In this document: one piece after another, positions 54,474 through 64,000 of the stretch
Position numbering within the stretch: the first letter of the stretch is position 1
Layout of the letters: every line of letters begins with the position of its first letter
Assembly (NCBI RefSeq): GCF_963678635.1
Contig: NC_087062.1
Coordinates: forward strand, 75,882,349 to 75,946,348
Source of the DNA: Symsagittifera roscoffensis
Taxonomy: Eukaryota > Xenacoelomorpha > Acoela > Convolutidae
Direction: 5' to 3'
Length of the DNA stretch: 64,000 nucleotides
The notes under the pieces: model-generated
Databases searched by the model: none
What the model was told of the DNA's origin: nothing
The model's input: only the letters and a program-made list of their open reading frames with translations
Made by a program: the position numbers and the translations under genes

Positions 54474-57400
54474 GTAAGCGTTTACGTGGCGTTTATTCTA
54501 GTTGTCAATATCGGTGACCCTGAGCAGCTTATCGGTCAAGAAATGGTTGTTTTAGGTTTGATTGACCATTTCATATGTTTTTTTAAGTGCTTAAATGGGT
54601 GGCAAATTCATTTGGGTGGCTTAAATGGGGGTATCAAAATGGGCAGTTTTTAGGTAAATTAAATTCATTTAAATTCGTTGATCATATTGCCAACAATTTA
54701 GCATTATCTATATAATTAGTAGCCAAAAACCAATTTATCAAAAAGCCAATGTAGCAAAATCATGTTGCCTACAAATTAGCACTATCTATATAATTAGTAG
54801 CAAAAAGTTCGGACAGACAAAAATAATTATAAAAGCAAGTTACCTTTTTTTCAGGCAATTTTTGCAAGCAAAAGCTAATTTTTCAGACGAAGCATGTCTC
54901 AATGTCACCTAAAATTAGAATTTGCAGAAAAATAGCTTTAAGTCGGCAGATTGCTCGTTTTAATTATTTCTGTTTGTCCGAACTTTTTGCAACTTTCTAT
55001 ATGTGTTGGAAAAAAGTAGGTAGCAGTATCTGTATTCTAATTCGTAGAAATTGGAAAAATTTGGCTTTCTTGAAGTTTTTGCAAGTGAAAATTTTGGTTT
55101 CCTAACTACTTCAGAGCGCGTCAGGTGATATTGAAAACAAACACCCTTTGAAGGTAAGTGGTATCTCATAGTTTTTCAGATTCCGATTTCATTTTGTAAT
55201 AGACTTTGTTCCATTTTTTTAGTTAGTGCCCACTCCTGAGTTCATTCAAAAACGCGAAGTGTTATTTAAAACCCTTGTCGAAGAGACGTCAAATCAAATA
55301 ATTGGTATGTTTTGTTTTTTCAGCTGTTTTAAATTTGTGGACGTGGAAACACAATATTGTTATTTTTTAGAACGTGCCAAAGAAGAGAAAGCCATTGAAA
55401 TAACATTACTTGATGGTTCGATTAAAAGCGGCGTTGCTTGGAAAACTACTCCATTTGAAATTGCACAGTCTATAAGGTGATTTGATGTTTGAGTTTTTTA
55501 ATGTTCATTCAATCTTTTCATTCGAGTTGGAGCAAGATAATTTCAAATTTGTAGCAGTTGATATTAGCCAAAGTTATTGCACTTTCGATATGCGAAGTTT
55601 TCTGGCAGAACGTTTTCTTTTTCCAAAAGTGTAATGGTTTTAGTCAAGGGTTGGCACAGAATGCAGTTATTGCTAAGGTCAATGGAGAACTCTGGGACCT
55701 TGAGAGACCTTTAGAATCAAATGTTGAGAGTCTGGAAATACTAAAATTTGATCACCCTGAAGCCAAGCAGGTACGTGAAAGCATTAGTAATGGCTGCTAT
55801 CTTATTTAATTTCCCTCTTTGTAGAGTTTTACAATCAGAAGACTTTTCCGACAAACCCTTTATTCAACAGAAACGTTGAATCCTTTTTACCACCTGCTTT
55901 TTTACACCAACTAGCCTTCGAAGCATTTTATCATCAGTTCAGTGTTTGTCGCACGTTTTAACGCAAAGTTTGTTTGAATTTACCAGCATATGATGGATCT
56001 TTTCTTTTTGCTCTTTGATATCTGAGAAAAAATTATGCGTGTAGGTGTAAGTAATATAAGGCAAGTCACCACGATTAAAATTTTAAGGCAAAATACTCTT
56101 GCTCCTTAGTCTGAATCCCCTAGTATTAGGTTTTTCACTCGTACGAGTACAATAGTATTACAATCGGTTACTCGTTGGGAAGTCTGTGAAGGTTACGTTG
56201 TTAGGTCGTCTTACTTACTTACCGCTTCCTTAATTTTGTTTTTGTGGTAATTTCGATACTTTATTTTTTTTGCATTCTTGAGTTAATTTTGGTTCTTTAT
56301 TGCTGATTTTTTTTCTAATTTGTTTCCCAAATAATAGTTTTATCAAATATTGTTGCGACGCAAATATTGTTGCGACAAAATGTGTTCATTTAGAAAGTGT
56401 TCATTTTGATCAATAACTAGCTAATAAGTGCAACCAATGCTTAGGAAATTAACACTGACTATTATGTTACAAATAGAGCTTTAGTCTCAAGTTATCATGG
56501 ATCTGTAGCGTAAAGAACCGCAACAAAGTAAAAGGGTTTGAACCTGTGATGTTTTTTATGAACTTTTTCGTATACTAGTTAAAATGCGTCCGCTCTATAA
56601 GTTGAGGCGGGTTAATTGTTTTTTTTTGAAGTTGACTGCTAATACATCTTAGTTGGCGTGCGTCACTTAGCACTTATGTAGACACACAATTGGCATGCGT
56701 TACTTAAGATGTTTTTTAGACTGAAAGTTTTACTCATTCAGTTTTTCCCAGTAGCGTTATCGGTCATATTTTTTGCTTGTATGCGAAGTGCAACTTCGCC
56801 TGTGTAAAAGTTTGTGTTCAGTTGCACGAGTAAATATTTTATTGGCAAATAAATTTGTTAATTTCTGTTCATTTAAAAAACAAAACATTTTTTTCTCGCT
56901 TTTTTGTTTGACTTTTTGTGTTTTTTATTTTAAGCTCAAATGGCGCAATAATCGTGGATGTCATTTAGTTTCAAGATTGGAGTTTTCAGCGGCATTAAAA
57001 CAAATTTTGTGACCAGAGGTTCTCTCATTGGTTTATGTAGGAAGTGTCAATCATGAAAAGTTTGGATTTCGAACAGCTTTTTAAGGTGATAATTTTTTTC
57101 TCCTAGTTTCATTTAATGTCAGAAGTAATAAAAGGCAGGTCACCACGTTGAACATTTAAAGGCAAAAGACTCCTTAGGCTGAATCCCTTAGTATCTGTTT
57201 TTTCTATTTTGCGAGTTCAAAAATGTTGCAATCGGTTACTCGTTGGGAGGTTTGTGAAGGTTACGTTGTTACGTCGTCTTACTCTTACTTACTTACCGCT
57301 CCCTCATTTTTGTTTCAGTGGTAAATTCAATCTTTTGCATTCATGATTGAAGGCCTGAACAATTTTTGAGTCAATTTGGTTCGTTTTTTGGCTGAATTTT

Positions 57401-60400
57401 TTTCCAATTTATTTCCCAGCTAATACTCTTTTCAACTAAGCAACTAATACTCATCAAATTTCATTATTGACCTTTTTGCATTCATGATTGAGAACGAGAA
57501 CCTGAAAATAGTTTTGGTGTCAATTTTGTTTCTCCTCTTGGATAATTTTTTATTCCAATTTGTTTCTCGAAATAATTCTATTTACACAAGCAAAGCTTGT
57601 GTGATAGTATGATATCTCTTTTTTTCCAAACTAAGTAACAAATATTGTGGCGACAAAATGTGTTCAGTTCGAAAGTGTTCATTTGGATTAATGGCTAGCT
57701 ATTAAGTACAGTCAATGCTTAGGACAGTAACACATGCTATATTATTACAAATAGTTTTTTTAGCTTCAAGGTATCATGAATGGGAAGGGGACCCGGAAAA
57801 AAATAAGAGCGTCCGCTCTATAACTTGAGGAGTGTTAATTGGTATTTTTTTTCTCAAATTGACTGCTAATACATCTTTGTTGGCTTGCGTCACTTAGCAA
57901 TTATGTAGACACATAGTTGGCGTGCGCTACTCACGAAGTTTTGTAGACGGTCATATTTTTTGCTTGTGTATGCGAAGTGCAACTTCGCCTCTGTGTAAGA
58001 GTTTGTGTACAGTGGCAAGAGTAAATATTTTTTATTGGTAAATAAATTTGTTATGGTTTAACAGCATGTTTAAAAAAAAATTTCAGAAATTGATTTCTTT
58101 TTTTTTTTGCTTTTTGTTTGACTTCTGATGTTTTTTTATTTTAAACTCAAATGGCCCAATAATCGTGGATGTCATTTAGTTTCAAGATTGGAGATGTCAG
58201 CGGCATAAAAACAAATTTTTTGACTAGAGGTTCTCTCATTGGTTTATGTAGCAAGTTGCAAACATGAAAAACTTGGATTTTGAACAGCTTTTTGTTTAAC
58301 GTGATACATTTTTTTTTACCGAAGTTCAAAAAATGTCAACAACGTCAAACCGTCTCCTTTTTGTCTTCTCGAATTCATTGAAATTTTTCCAAATTTCTAA
58401 TCGCGGTTTTTTTTATTTTAAAATGCTAGAAATTCGATCAGTCAAAATTAAATAAAACGATTCATATGCCAATTTGAACAGAGTTTTAATAATGAACCAT
58501 AAGTTCATCCCATTAACTAGCTTTTGTGAAGTTGGTCTTTTGCTCTCTTCAATATCTTTGTTTTCAAGTGTTCTTGAGCAAGTTCAGGACCTTTATTCAG
58601 GTTCTGTGTATATTGCGTTTTCTCAAGAATAAACCTAAACTAAAAATTTTTTGCACTCAAATTTTTTTGGCGGTTTGGTTCTTGAGTACTTCAATTGCGC
58701 ACTCAAATGAAAAAGTTCAAAAGGCGCAAAAAATCCCGTTTTTGTGAACATTCAGTCCTAAATATGCTTTCTTCTTATGCTTTTGAAAACCAGCGAGTTT
58801 AAATTTAAACCGTACGTTTTTTACCCTTGCGATAAGCAGGGGTATTGCAATCGGGCACTAGACTTTTTTCCCGTAATCAAATTTGTCCACAGGACCCACT
58901 TGTGGACTACTTCACCTCTTCGTCCGTCCTCTTTGCAAATCACACCCCTCTCGGTTGCAAATGTTCAGCATGGTCAAATTTTTTTTGTCAATAGCCGTCT
59001 TTTATTATTTTTTGTTCCTTTTTCGGCTTAATAGGCTTCGCCTTATTTTATATCGGCTTATTGGCCTAATTTCAAGTAGTTTCCGGGAAAACATAATTTT
59101 TTTGCTCACCTTTTGGATTGCTAAAAATCTTAGAAATCTTAGAAGTTCTCGTTTTTTCACATTTTAATTTCACATTTTTTTGGCTTTTTCGTTTTTGTTT
59201 TCGGCCTGATAAGTTTCGGCCTGCATTATATCGATTTAATGGCCGCATATTGCTACTTCCGATGGGCGAAAAAAGTTTGTGTGTGCGTGTCAGTGTTTTG
59301 AGGGTGAGGAGGACTGAGTAACTTATTATTAGTCTTAAAAACTTAGTCTTTTTATATTTTTTTCTTTTCTTTGTTTTTCGACTTGATAGGTTTTGGCCTA
59401 TATTACATCGGCTTAGTCGCCTCATATTGCGTCGTTTCACGAGCTGTGTTTGTGTTTTGAGGATTATGGGTTTTTTTAAAACTTTTTAGTAGTCTTCATT
59501 TTTTTCGACTTCGTTTGTTTAATTTTTTTTTGTTTCGACATAATAGCTTTCGGCCAACATTATATCGGCACATTGGCCGCATATTTTTTTATTTGACGTA
59601 TGACTAAAATTTGGGTGCGTGTTTGTTTGTTTGTTGGAGAGTGTGGGGGACTGTGAGGAGAGTGTGATAGTTTGGAGAGTGTGACTTGTTGGAGAGTGTG
59701 ATAGTTTTTAAATTATTTATTTTTCGGCCTAAAGGGTTCCTGCTAAGGTATTTCCGGCTTGGTTACAGCTTGATAACCTTTCTTTCGATGCTAGTTCCAC
59801 GTTTTATTGTCTTGGCTCGTTTTTGATTTGAAACTAGCCTAATTGCTAGATCTAGTTTTTTCGAATTTTTCCATTTTTTTCGACTTTGATGCTTTCTTGT
59901 TTTCTTTCACAAGTTGTGCGAAGCTCAGCTTCGCCTCTGTGTGTAAACACTCACTACCTCAATGCTTCCTTCATTATAAATTCAAACTCATTAAATATCG
60001 TAACTCAATGGCGTAAAGATAACATATCTGCTTGAGACGCCAAAGGCCTGTGATTTGAATTCGGCCGGAACCAGTTTTTTCTTGCAAACTTCAGTTTTCG
60101 TGCTTTCGGACTATCGTCCGTCTTGTTATTTTTGTCGGCTTAGTTGCCTTAGCCCGATGTTTTCCGAAGAATAAGCTTCTTTTAAGTTGCTGTAACACCC
60201 ATGCTTGACGATAAAGCCAGGTAGTTTGATTCCTGTCGCGGATTTTTTGCTAATCTAGATTTTAGTTCGTCTGCTTATTTTGCTGGCTTAGTTCCCACAG
60301 AAGGACGTTTTTGAAAATGCAACTTCTTTGCAGTATTTTGAAAGCTCCTTAAAAAGTTTTTATGGGGCAGTTTTTTCCGGCCTTTTGGACTATTTCTGTT

Positions 60401-61626
60401 TTTTTTTCCGGCCTTTTGGACTATTTCTGTTTTTTTTCAGTTTTTGATTTTTCTTTTCAATTGATTTTATTAAAGGTTATTCAATTTTGTATCGCAATTT
60501 AGTTTCAACAAATAGATATTTGGTTTCCTTGTTGATTGACACTTTTCCAGTTCCAGTTGTCTATTTGCTATGTTTATTTTCTTAGACTTGAATGCAACGT
60601 TTATCGCTATACAGGGTTGGCACGGTTAAGAGGAAAGATTTTCAAAACCGTTTTAAATACTGATTCAAAAAGATTCAAAACAAAGCTAATTTTTCGGTGT
60701 GTTTTAAAACATCAGGACGGTAATATCTTTTAACAATGGCCGGCAGATGTAAGGTTCGCAGCTATTTTTTTCAATGTGATAATCCAATCTGCCATGAAGA
60801 AAGTCTTGGTGTAGATTTTTGAAAAAAAAAGTTATTTTGAATGTGAAGAAATAAAAGAAACGGAATATGCGTAGACAGGCTGGATAGTCTTGCATAGATC
60901 CTCTGCGAATCGTAGAAACCACAATTTTTATTATTATTACTCTTAAAAAGGCGCTAAAGCTTAAATGCTTAGATCACATAAAGTTTTTACATGGTGCGAC
61001 TATTTCATAGTTTTTTTTCGTTCAATCACTCACGGAGTAAGAAAAAGTTTTAACCCAGGGTGTCTTAAATTAAAATCAGGTGTCAAAGGAAAGAAGCAGT
61101 TGAGTTCAAGTGATAAGTAATAATAAAATTACTCCGGTCGTTAAACGGATTTCTAAATAAACTTGCAAAAAGCTTGAGCAGTATCAAGAATAACTGGTTT
61201 GAAATTTTCTGTTTTTTAAATCACCCGGAGGAATGAACGAGAATTTATTCCCTATCTAATTCTACTGCAAATTATTACATAGTGTTTTTTGGCAAATAGT
61301 ACCTCTTTTAGCAGCTTATTATCTAATTCAATCACTCTTTTAACTTGAAAAACTAAAGAAACCAGCAATCCTTGTTATTTTTATAGGTTTATTGGCACTC
61401 AACGGCTCACATCCTGGGTGAGGCGTTAGAACTTCACTTTGGAGGCCACCTGTGTTATGGACCACCTATCGAGAGTGGCTTCTATTACGACATGCACTCG
61501 CCAGAAAGAACTGTGAGTCAGAAGGACTACGCGGCCATAGAGACTCTAATGAAGGAAATTATTAAGGCCAAGCAACCATTCGAGAGACTGACGATGAAGA
61601 AGAAAGATCTACTGGAAATGTTCGGT
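54384..61626 (+). CDS. TARS1: Threonyl-tRNA synthetase, N-terminal half (gene continues beyond the window)
   Basis: Joined exons: 54,384-54,473; 55,115-55,153; 55,223-55,304; 55,371-55,476; 55,644-55,770; 61,387-61,626. All introns are GT-AG and phases match. The protein attaches threonine to tRNA-Thr. Visible parts are a 30-residue presequence, a short lineage-specific linker, the TGS domain ([20 protein letters not shown], then [20 protein letters not shown]) and the start of the second additional domain ([12 protein letters not shown] with the HxxxH zinc-site motif; [14 protein letters not shown]). The catalytic and anticodon-binding domains lie past 64,000. Translation can start at 54,384 with a basic presequence lacking Asp/Glu, as in mitochondrial signals, or at ATG 54,471-54,473, the last codon of exon 1, giving a cytosolic form. 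A dual-targeted single gene is an inference. Confidence 0.93.
55115..55153 (+). CDS. TARS1: TARS1 exon 2
   Basis: 39 bp, phase 0, acceptor cttcag and donor gtaagt. Encodes [13 protein letters not shown], a linker not conserved in the family. Confidence 0.65.
55223..55304 (+). CDS. TARS1: TARS1 exon 3
   Basis: 82 bp encoding [18 protein letters not shown] onwards, matching the Pro-x-Pro-x-(Y/F)-I segment that precedes the TGS domain. Acceptor tttttttag, donor gtatgt. Confidence 0.85.
55371..55476 (+). CDS. TARS1: TARS1 exon 4 (first half of TGS domain)
   Basis: 106 bp with [20 protein letters not shown], matching the family's TLPDG...WKTTPY block. Donor gtgatt is weaker than consensus. Confidence 0.9.
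55644..55770 (+). CDS. TARS1: TARS1 exon 5 (second half of TGS domain)
   Basis: 127 bp with [20 protein letters not shown] and [10 protein letters not shown]. Acceptor ggttttag, donor gtacgt. Confidence 0.93.
55771..56049 (+). other. Start of TARS1 intron 5
   Basis: AT-rich intron sequence with nothing recognised. Confidence 0.5.
56050..57090 (+). repeat. Intronic tandem duplication, unit 1
   Basis: Aligns with 57,124-58,300. Shared blocks include caatcggttactcgttggga, ttgcgacaaaatgtgttca, gactgctaatacatctt and aataatcgtggatgtcattt. Contains a GCGAAG-TGCAA-CTTCGC hairpin at 56,783. Confidence 0.8.
57124..58300 (+). repeat. Intronic tandem duplication, unit 2
   Basis: Diverged copy of the previous unit. 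The offset grows from about 1,074 to 1,211 bp through small insertions. The hairpin recurs at 57,972. Confidence 0.8.
58301..59019 (+). other. Middle of TARS1 intron 5
   Basis: AT-rich. A string around acccttgcgataagcagggg (58,825) resembles tacgcttgcgattagcaagcg at 61,975, hinting at a dispersed repeat. No gene. Confidence 0.4.
59020..59660 (+). repeat. Diverged tandem array of about 150-180-bp units
   Basis: Four imperfect copies of a pattern: tcggc(t/c)taatag, then ggcct...ttatatcggc, then ttggccgcatatt and a GTGTTTG-rich end, at about 59,025, 59,195, 59,375 and 59,535. Confidence 0.6.
59661..61386 (+). other. End of TARS1 intron 5
   Basis: AT-rich. It contains a third GCGAAG...CTTCGC hairpin (59,918), two stretches with weak tRNA/SINE resemblance (60,001-60,070 and 60,185-60,240) and a direct duplication of about 32 bp (60,373-60,436). 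No gene. Confidence 0.4.
61387..61626 (+). CDS. TARS1: TARS1 exon 6 (start of second additional domain)
   Basis: 240 bp, phase 0, beginning [14 protein letters not shown] and ending LLEMFG, with [16 protein letters not shown] and KQPFERL between. Follows a 5,616-bp intron. Donor gtaaga. Confidence 0.95.
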
Positions 61627-64000
61627 GTAAGAAATTTTCAGCATTAGGCCTTCTCTTAGTTTCTCTAAAATAATTTCAATACGATGATTTGTCTGATGAA
61701 CTAAAAATGTGCAGCTCTAGTAATGTGGAATTTTCTTAAAGCATCCGTGTAGCCATGTTATCCTGTTTCGATGAACGTTGTGAAGAATCTTAAAAGGTGT
61801 GATTTTTTTGCGCTGTGATTTTTGATCTACTTCAGATCGTTTTCAGTGTTTGGCAAACTACAGTATACTAAAGTGTAAAGGTCACGAAGAACGATCGACG
61901 TCTAATTTCCAGAGTGGATTTTAGTATTGAGATTTCCCAGCATAATTACACTAGCGTCAGCTTAGTGTATTATTACGCTTGCGATTAGCAAGCGTTATCA
62001 AACTGCAATATAGACTTTTTTCGGGTTAACAACTTGTTTAACACAATCACTTGAATCAATTGGTATCTTAGTTCAGAATGAATTCAAATTTCAAACACAT
62101 GTAGCGAATGAGAAAGAGTCATGAACGTAGTGAGTACTTTCATGTGGGTCTTGATGGTTTTTTTGCTAATGAGTAATGAAAGTAGGGAGTACTCTTATAT
62201 AGGTCTTGGTGTTTTTTTTTGACTTTTTTTTCAGGAAACATTCTTAAAATTTGTTCACGCTCAATTTTGATTTTTCGGTTTGTGATTTCTTTTCAAGTTC
62301 AGTTCATTTCGATTTTTAAAACGAAGGCAAATTTTACTATCGAACAGCAAAATTGTAAAGGTCACGAAAAACGTGATCGACTTCTTATTTCAAAAATGGG
62401 AATTAATTATCAGATTTCTCAGTGAAATGTTTACCTAAAAGTGTTACCTATTGGTCTAGTTTTCTCAAATTGGGTTAATTTTAACAAAAAGTGTCCATCA
62501 TAAATTGTTCTACAAATCCAAAGAGCTTTGAGGTCATCTATTTTTTCCTCGAAAAAATTCAAAAGTTGAAGATTTTTGAAAAGACAACTTATTTTTTTCA
62601 GTTTTCTTGCGTTCATTACCCTTTTCTAACTGTCAGTTGGCTATGTTATAAATATTTTTTCGTTTAAAAGCTGTATTCTGCCGAATGATTTCTGCCTATT
62701 TTTTGAGTTGTTTGAAAGGAAACATTCTTTTAATGCTCACCTCTTATCGCGCAAAATGCTAAATTTCTTAATAGAATTGAAGTTGAGTTTTTCATGATAA
62801 CAATTTTTTTCGTTTTTTTTTTGATTTTTTCTTTTTTTTTGGCCTGATAGTTTGAGGCGTATATTGTCCTCTTTTTTGTCTTTTTGTAGCGAAAAAATCT
62901 GTTGGTTGTAGCTTGTGATAAACCTGGAAAATAATCTTTTGGTGCATTAAATTTTGAATGCATATTTCATTTATAGATAACAAATTACGCTTCCGTTAAC
63001 AAAAGTACATATGGCGCGAGAAAGAAGGATCATTTTTGTTCCAAAAAAAGCGTTATCAAATCGGAATAAAGACCTTTTTAATAATGTTAACAACTTGCAT
63101 AATTAAAGAAATTGAATCAGTTGGCATGCCTGTATGATGATTGAAATTCCCAGCAAAAGATTGTTTTTGAGTATTTCTGAATTTTAATGATCATTCCTTT
63201 CGAATTGTTATCAAATCAATGGCTGATGTTGATACTGTTTAGATGGCTCATAATTTGTAGTTTGGAGGGCTATTTTTTTAAAAAATTGCGTTTGTGCTCT
63301 TGGATGAAAACTTGGCATATCAGATTATTCAAAAGATTTTTTAGTAAGTTTTTGCTTAATTTGTCGTCTACCCAAGTGTTGTCTGCTCAGTTACCATTTG
63401 ATGATGTTGTTTTTCAATACTTATTTCAAACTGGCAATTGTGTTTCTCAGTATTTTTCTTCAAATTCAACGGCCTTCGAGAGAAATAATTGTTTTTTTTA
63501 TTAATCTGGCTTTTGTCCAATTTTGTTTTGCCTTAGCTGCCGTTCTTTTTTTTATTTTATGGCAAGTGGCGCAAACCTCTGTTTTGCTTCTGTGACTAGA
63601 AAGTGTCAAGGTAATATATTTTTTCACGTTGATAAACAAAGAGATCCAAGGCAATATATTTCTTCTTTAAAAATTATTAGAATTAGTTTTTCGTTCCTTT
63701 AGCTAATTAACAGTTTTCCTATTGTCTTTTGGCTGTGTTTTCATGCGAAAATGAGTTTCATTCGCTTATAATTATGCGTATTACAGTGAACAATTGATCT
63801 AAGAAAATCTGTACGAAATTGAGCTTTGTTTATTGTGAAGTATCAAATAACTTAGTGTAATGATATAGCAACTGCTCGAAGCACCACAGATTCCGAATAT
63901 TTAAAGAATTTTTATATATATTTTTTCATCTTTCTATGGCTTTTCATTATCTTTCCTACAAGATATCTTTCTATTTTTGGGTGTTTCTAATTAAGAGCGA
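61627..64000 (+). other. Start of TARS1 intron 6, with dispersed repeats
   Basis: No further exon is recognised. Repeated blocks: gtaaaggtcacgaagaacgatcg (61,876) against 62,355; agcgttatcaaa followed by gttaacaactt at 61,990 and 63,050; and a tandem pair of about 55 bp at 62,115-62,215. Confidence 0.5.

Noticed and set aside
54254-54517. 87-codon plus-strand frame overlapping TARS1 exon 1
   Set aside because: Different frame from the exon chain and crosses the splice donor at 54,474.

Overview
The window is invertebrate nuclear DNA. The evidence is an intron-split gene for threonyl-tRNA synthetase with GT-AG introns, AT-rich non-coding sequence, and about 54 kb of Ty3/Gypsy LTR retrotransposon sequence. 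I cannot fix the phylum from sequence alone.

(1) 1-27,368, minus strand: a decayed composite of giant Gypsy elements. Reading leftwards from 27,368 there is a 5' LTR, a primer-binding site, a 6-kb leader of stacked repeats, and gag (20.5-18.2 kb). Next come a truncated LTR, pol (RT, RNase H, integrase, macro-like domain), and extra copies of the D/E segments. Then follow ORF B (SGNH-like), ORFs C, D and E, a polypurine tract and a 3' LTR at 1,289. A gag-protease linker piece left of that LTR matches the part missing from the middle, which suggests one element (here Y) inserted inside the gag of another (here X). A broken PHD finger lies at the left edge.

(2) 27,552-54,126, plus strand: a better preserved giant Gypsy element. 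From its inner 5' LTR (31,167) to the end of its 3' LTR (54,041) it is about 22.9 kb with 0.9-kb LTRs. It carries a PBS resembling the 3' end of tRNA-Asn, a 2.6-kb leader with 70-bp and 14-bp repeat arrays, gag with two zinc knuckles, protease, RT, RNase H and integrase. Beyond the integrase, Pol ends in a macro-domain-like module of TARG1/OARD1 type. Pol is followed by 9 kb of coding sequence absent from ordinary Gypsy elements: ORF B (about 1,140 aa, coiled coil plus two SGNH/GDSL-hydrolase-like domains) and a long frame C-D-E (about 1,800 aa, unknown, with a conserved Cys/His motif). The minus-strand relatives have the same gene order. The element sits inside an older solo LTR of its own family, and its 5' end, with flanking host DNA, is duplicated in tandem (2,609 bp). 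Eight or so stops and frameshifts mean that this copy is probably not autonomous.

(3) 54,127-64,000, plus strand: the host threonyl-tRNA synthetase gene. Six exons are readable, covering the N-terminal TGS domain and the start of the second domain. The gene continues past the window. Exon 1 encodes a basic presequence with no acidic residues and ends on a second ATG, so one gene may make mitochondrial and cytosolic enzymes. The retroelement ends only 258 bp upstream of this start, in the same orientation. The 5.6-kb intron holds diverged tandem duplications.
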